Under the pieces are notes generated by a model that saw only the letters and a program-made list of their open reading frames with translations, did not search any database and was not told the DNA's origin. A stretch of DNA of 6,994 nt from Deltaproteobacteria bacterium (GTDB taxonomy: Bacteria; Desulfobacterota; Desulfobacteria; Desulfobacterales; ETH-SRB1), in assembly GCA_019314185.1 (NCBI GenBank), contig JAFCZU010000164.1, positions 1 through 6,994 on the forward strand, given 5' to 3'. Of this stretch, positions 5,546 through 6,994 are shown one piece after another. Position 1 is the first letter of the stretch. Each line of letters starts with the position of its first letter. The position numbers and the translations under genes were made by a program.

Positions 5546-6298
5546 TTATCTCCATTTGTGAGTCAACCTGTGCTCCATGTAGATGAAGAATCTCTCAAAG
5601 GATAGACACATCACCGACAAAACTATCAAGCATACTATGACAATATCTATCCTGATCAAACTTTCGGCCCTCATGAGCAACGCCCCGATGCCGGTTGGAA
5701 TGGCTACCATCTCAGCGGCTATTATTACCCGCCAGGCCATCCCCGCCTCCAGTCTCAAACCGGTAAATATATTGGAAAGAGCGAGGGGCAAAAGTATGGT
5801 GCTCAAGATTTTTCTTTCAGATGCCCCCAGGGTCTTTGCAACCTTGACAAGGTTCTTATCTACGGTTTTGATACCGGTGACGGTGTTATAAAGCACAGGA
5901 AAGAATGAACAGATAAATATTATCATGATTGGAAGCATTTCACTTATTCCAAACCAGAGCATCAAAATGGGCAGCCAGCCCAAAGCGGGAATAGGGCAAA
6001 GCAGGCTAAATATCGGATGAAGTGTTCTATTTATAGTTTGCTTATAACCCATCAAAATGCCGATCAACAGACCGGCAATAGATCCAGTGGAAAAACCGAT
6101 CAAGACCCTGGCAAGGCTCCTCAAAAAGTTATCCGGCAGCACTCCGCTGGCCGTGAGATAATAAAATTCCTGTATCACCGTAGTAAAAGGCGGGAAAAAG
6201 AAGTGCCCGGGGATTAGTTCCAGCCGTGTTACGATCTCCCAGATTAATAGAAAAACTAATACAGGAATTAAGCTATAAGCGGCTTTTATCCTTTTCAT
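5546..6298 (-). CDS. NitT/TauT-family ABC importer permease (SsuC/TauC-like)
   Basis: This 250-residue inner-membrane permease belongs to the nitrate/sulfonate/taurine importer group. Visible features: an N-terminal hydrophobic helix (about 8-20), FFFPPFTTVIQEF (33-45), typical of SsuC/TauC proteins, PIPALGWLPILMLWFGIS (102-119), and the EAA coupling loop (VAKTLGASERKILSTILLP, about 153-171, then LRLEAGMAWRVIIAAEM). Length is normal for the family. Its ATG overlaps the binding-protein stop as ATGA, and its own stop lies one base before the ATPase start. All three genes are therefore translated as one unit. Sequence does not reveal the substrate; small anions, sulfonates, and pyrimidine or thiamine precursors are all carried by relatives. 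Confidence 0.92.
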   Translation of the reverse strand: MKRIKAAYSLIPVLVFLLIWEIVTRLELIPGHFFFPPFTTVIQEFYYLTASGVLPDNFLRSLARVLIGFSTGSIAGLLIGILMGYKQTINRTLHPIFSLLCPIPALGWLPILMLWFGISEMLPIMIIFICSFFPVLYNTVTGIKTVDKNLVKVAKTLGASERKILSTILLPLALSNIFTGLRLEAGMAWRVIIAAEMVAIPTGIGALLMRAESLIRIDIVIVCLIVLSVMCLSFERFFIYMEHRLTHKWR

Positions 6299-6994
6299 TT
6301 GATAAACCCCGTTAATTCAATAAAATCCTCGGCTTTAAATGATTTCTTTATGTATTCTAATTCCACGCAGGTATCTATCGCTTTCTGGATTTCTTTCTGG
6401 TCAATATCAGTGGTATTAACCAGTCTTACCGTTAATGATTTTAATATCGGCGTGGGAGTAATCATAAGTTTGGAAGCTACATCAATAGCTTTAACAGGGA
6501 ATATCTTTTTCCCGGCAACCTGTAATCCTCCGGCAACAATTTCTGCTGCTTCTTCAGGATGACTATTGATAAATTGTGTCGCTCGCTCAGTAACATTTAC
6601 CAATTTTTTCACTATGTCAGGATACTCCTTTATGAGTTCTTCCCTTACCACCAAAACACTGCCCTGCATATTGGGCCAGAGGTCTTGGGCGGTTAAAAAT
6701 ACTCTAAACCCTAATTCCTCTGCCATAGTGGGAAATTGTTCACAAATAAAGGCCGCATCCAATTGACCCATTTTGAGGGCAAGAAGCAGTTTGGGCGGAT
6801 TCATCCTTCTGACTTTTTTTAATATCTGCTTTTTATCCAGGTGATATTTTTCTATCATTTTATGCAGAAGCGCATCAAGGGGACTGCCTTCTCGACTGCA
6901 TCCAATACGAATCCCTTCCTTTTTCAGGTCGTCGATAGTCTTGACTCTGTCAGGGTTAACAACAAAACCATAGCCGTATTTATGGATTCCGGCT
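6295..6994 (-). CDS. NitT/TauT-type ABC importer substrate-binding protein (SsuA/NMT1-like), 5' end outside the window
   Basis: The frame stays open upstream of the internal ATG at 6858 to the right edge (reading GIHKYGYGFVVNPDRVKTID, then LKKEGIRIGCSREGSPLDAL), so the true start and signal peptide are missing. About 233 residues are visible. TIDDLKKEGIRIGCSREGSP matches the 'DLKGKKIGV...GS' core of NMT1/SsuA-like proteins. Further on come PPKLLLALKMGQLDAAFICEQFPTMAEELG (in two parts, ligand-cleft region) and VVREELIKEYPDIVKKLVNVTERATQFINSHPEEAAEIV, the latter a very common closing pattern in this family. It delivers an unknown solute to the permease encoded next, with which it overlaps by an ATGA junction. 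No nitrate- or taurine-specific residue can be read from this part. Confidence 0.88.
   Translation of the reverse strand, partial: AGIHKYGYGFVVNPDRVKTIDDLKKEGIRIGCSREGSPLDALLHKMIEKYHLDKKQILKKVRRMNPPKLLLALKMGQLDAAFICEQFPTMAEELGFRVFLTAQDLWPNMQGSVLVVREELIKEYPDIVKKLVNVTERATQFINSHPEEAAEIVAGGLQVAGKKIFPVKAIDVASKLMITPTPILKSLTVRLVNTTDIDQKEIQKAIDTCVELEYIKKSFKAEDFIELTGFIK

Overview
The window is a compact, entirely minus-strand stretch of a bacterial chromosome, read right to left. Roughly even base composition, a lipoprotein signal peptide, anaerobe-type content and REP-like hairpins suggest a Gram-negative anaerobe, perhaps Desulfobacterota-like. That placement is inference, because no rRNA or other taxonomic marker is present.

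Layout from upstream (right) to downstream (left): (1) a NitT/TauT-type ABC importer, made of a substrate-binding protein cut by the window edge, a SsuC/TauC-type permease and an ATPase, with tightly overlapping or abutting genes. (2) A short protein matching only the first part of homocitrate synthase (NifV/LeuA family) and ending in a cysteine-rich tail. (3) A 151-base gap holding two inverted REP-like hairpins. (4) A Shethna-type 2Fe-2S ferredoxin and a GNAT acetyltransferase. (5) A molybdate-type ABC importer (ModA-, ModB- and ModC-like). (6) The start of a second copy of the short NifV-like gene, running off the left edge.

Two things stand out. First, the ModA-like binding protein is circularly permuted. 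Its signal peptide is followed by what is normally the C-terminal half of ModA, then a linker, then the normal N-terminal half, and the protein ends where the first hinge crossing would be. The regions that bind the oxyanion are all present, but in swapped order. Second, an 'ATPase plus truncated NifV-like protein' module occurs twice, once behind each transporter. Both ATPases carry a ModC-like C-terminal extension ending in a CGKKC motif, even though one of them serves a NitT/TauT permease, whose usual ATPases lack such an extension. A direct repeat of at least 160 bp (about 86% identical by eye) covers the start of both NifV-like genes.

The ferredoxin, which resembles the nif-linked 2Fe-2S ferredoxin of Azotobacter, together with molybdate uptake and NifV-like proteins, suggests an accessory locus for nitrogenase or another molybdenum/tungsten enzyme. 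No nitrogenase structural gene lies in the window, so this is inference.
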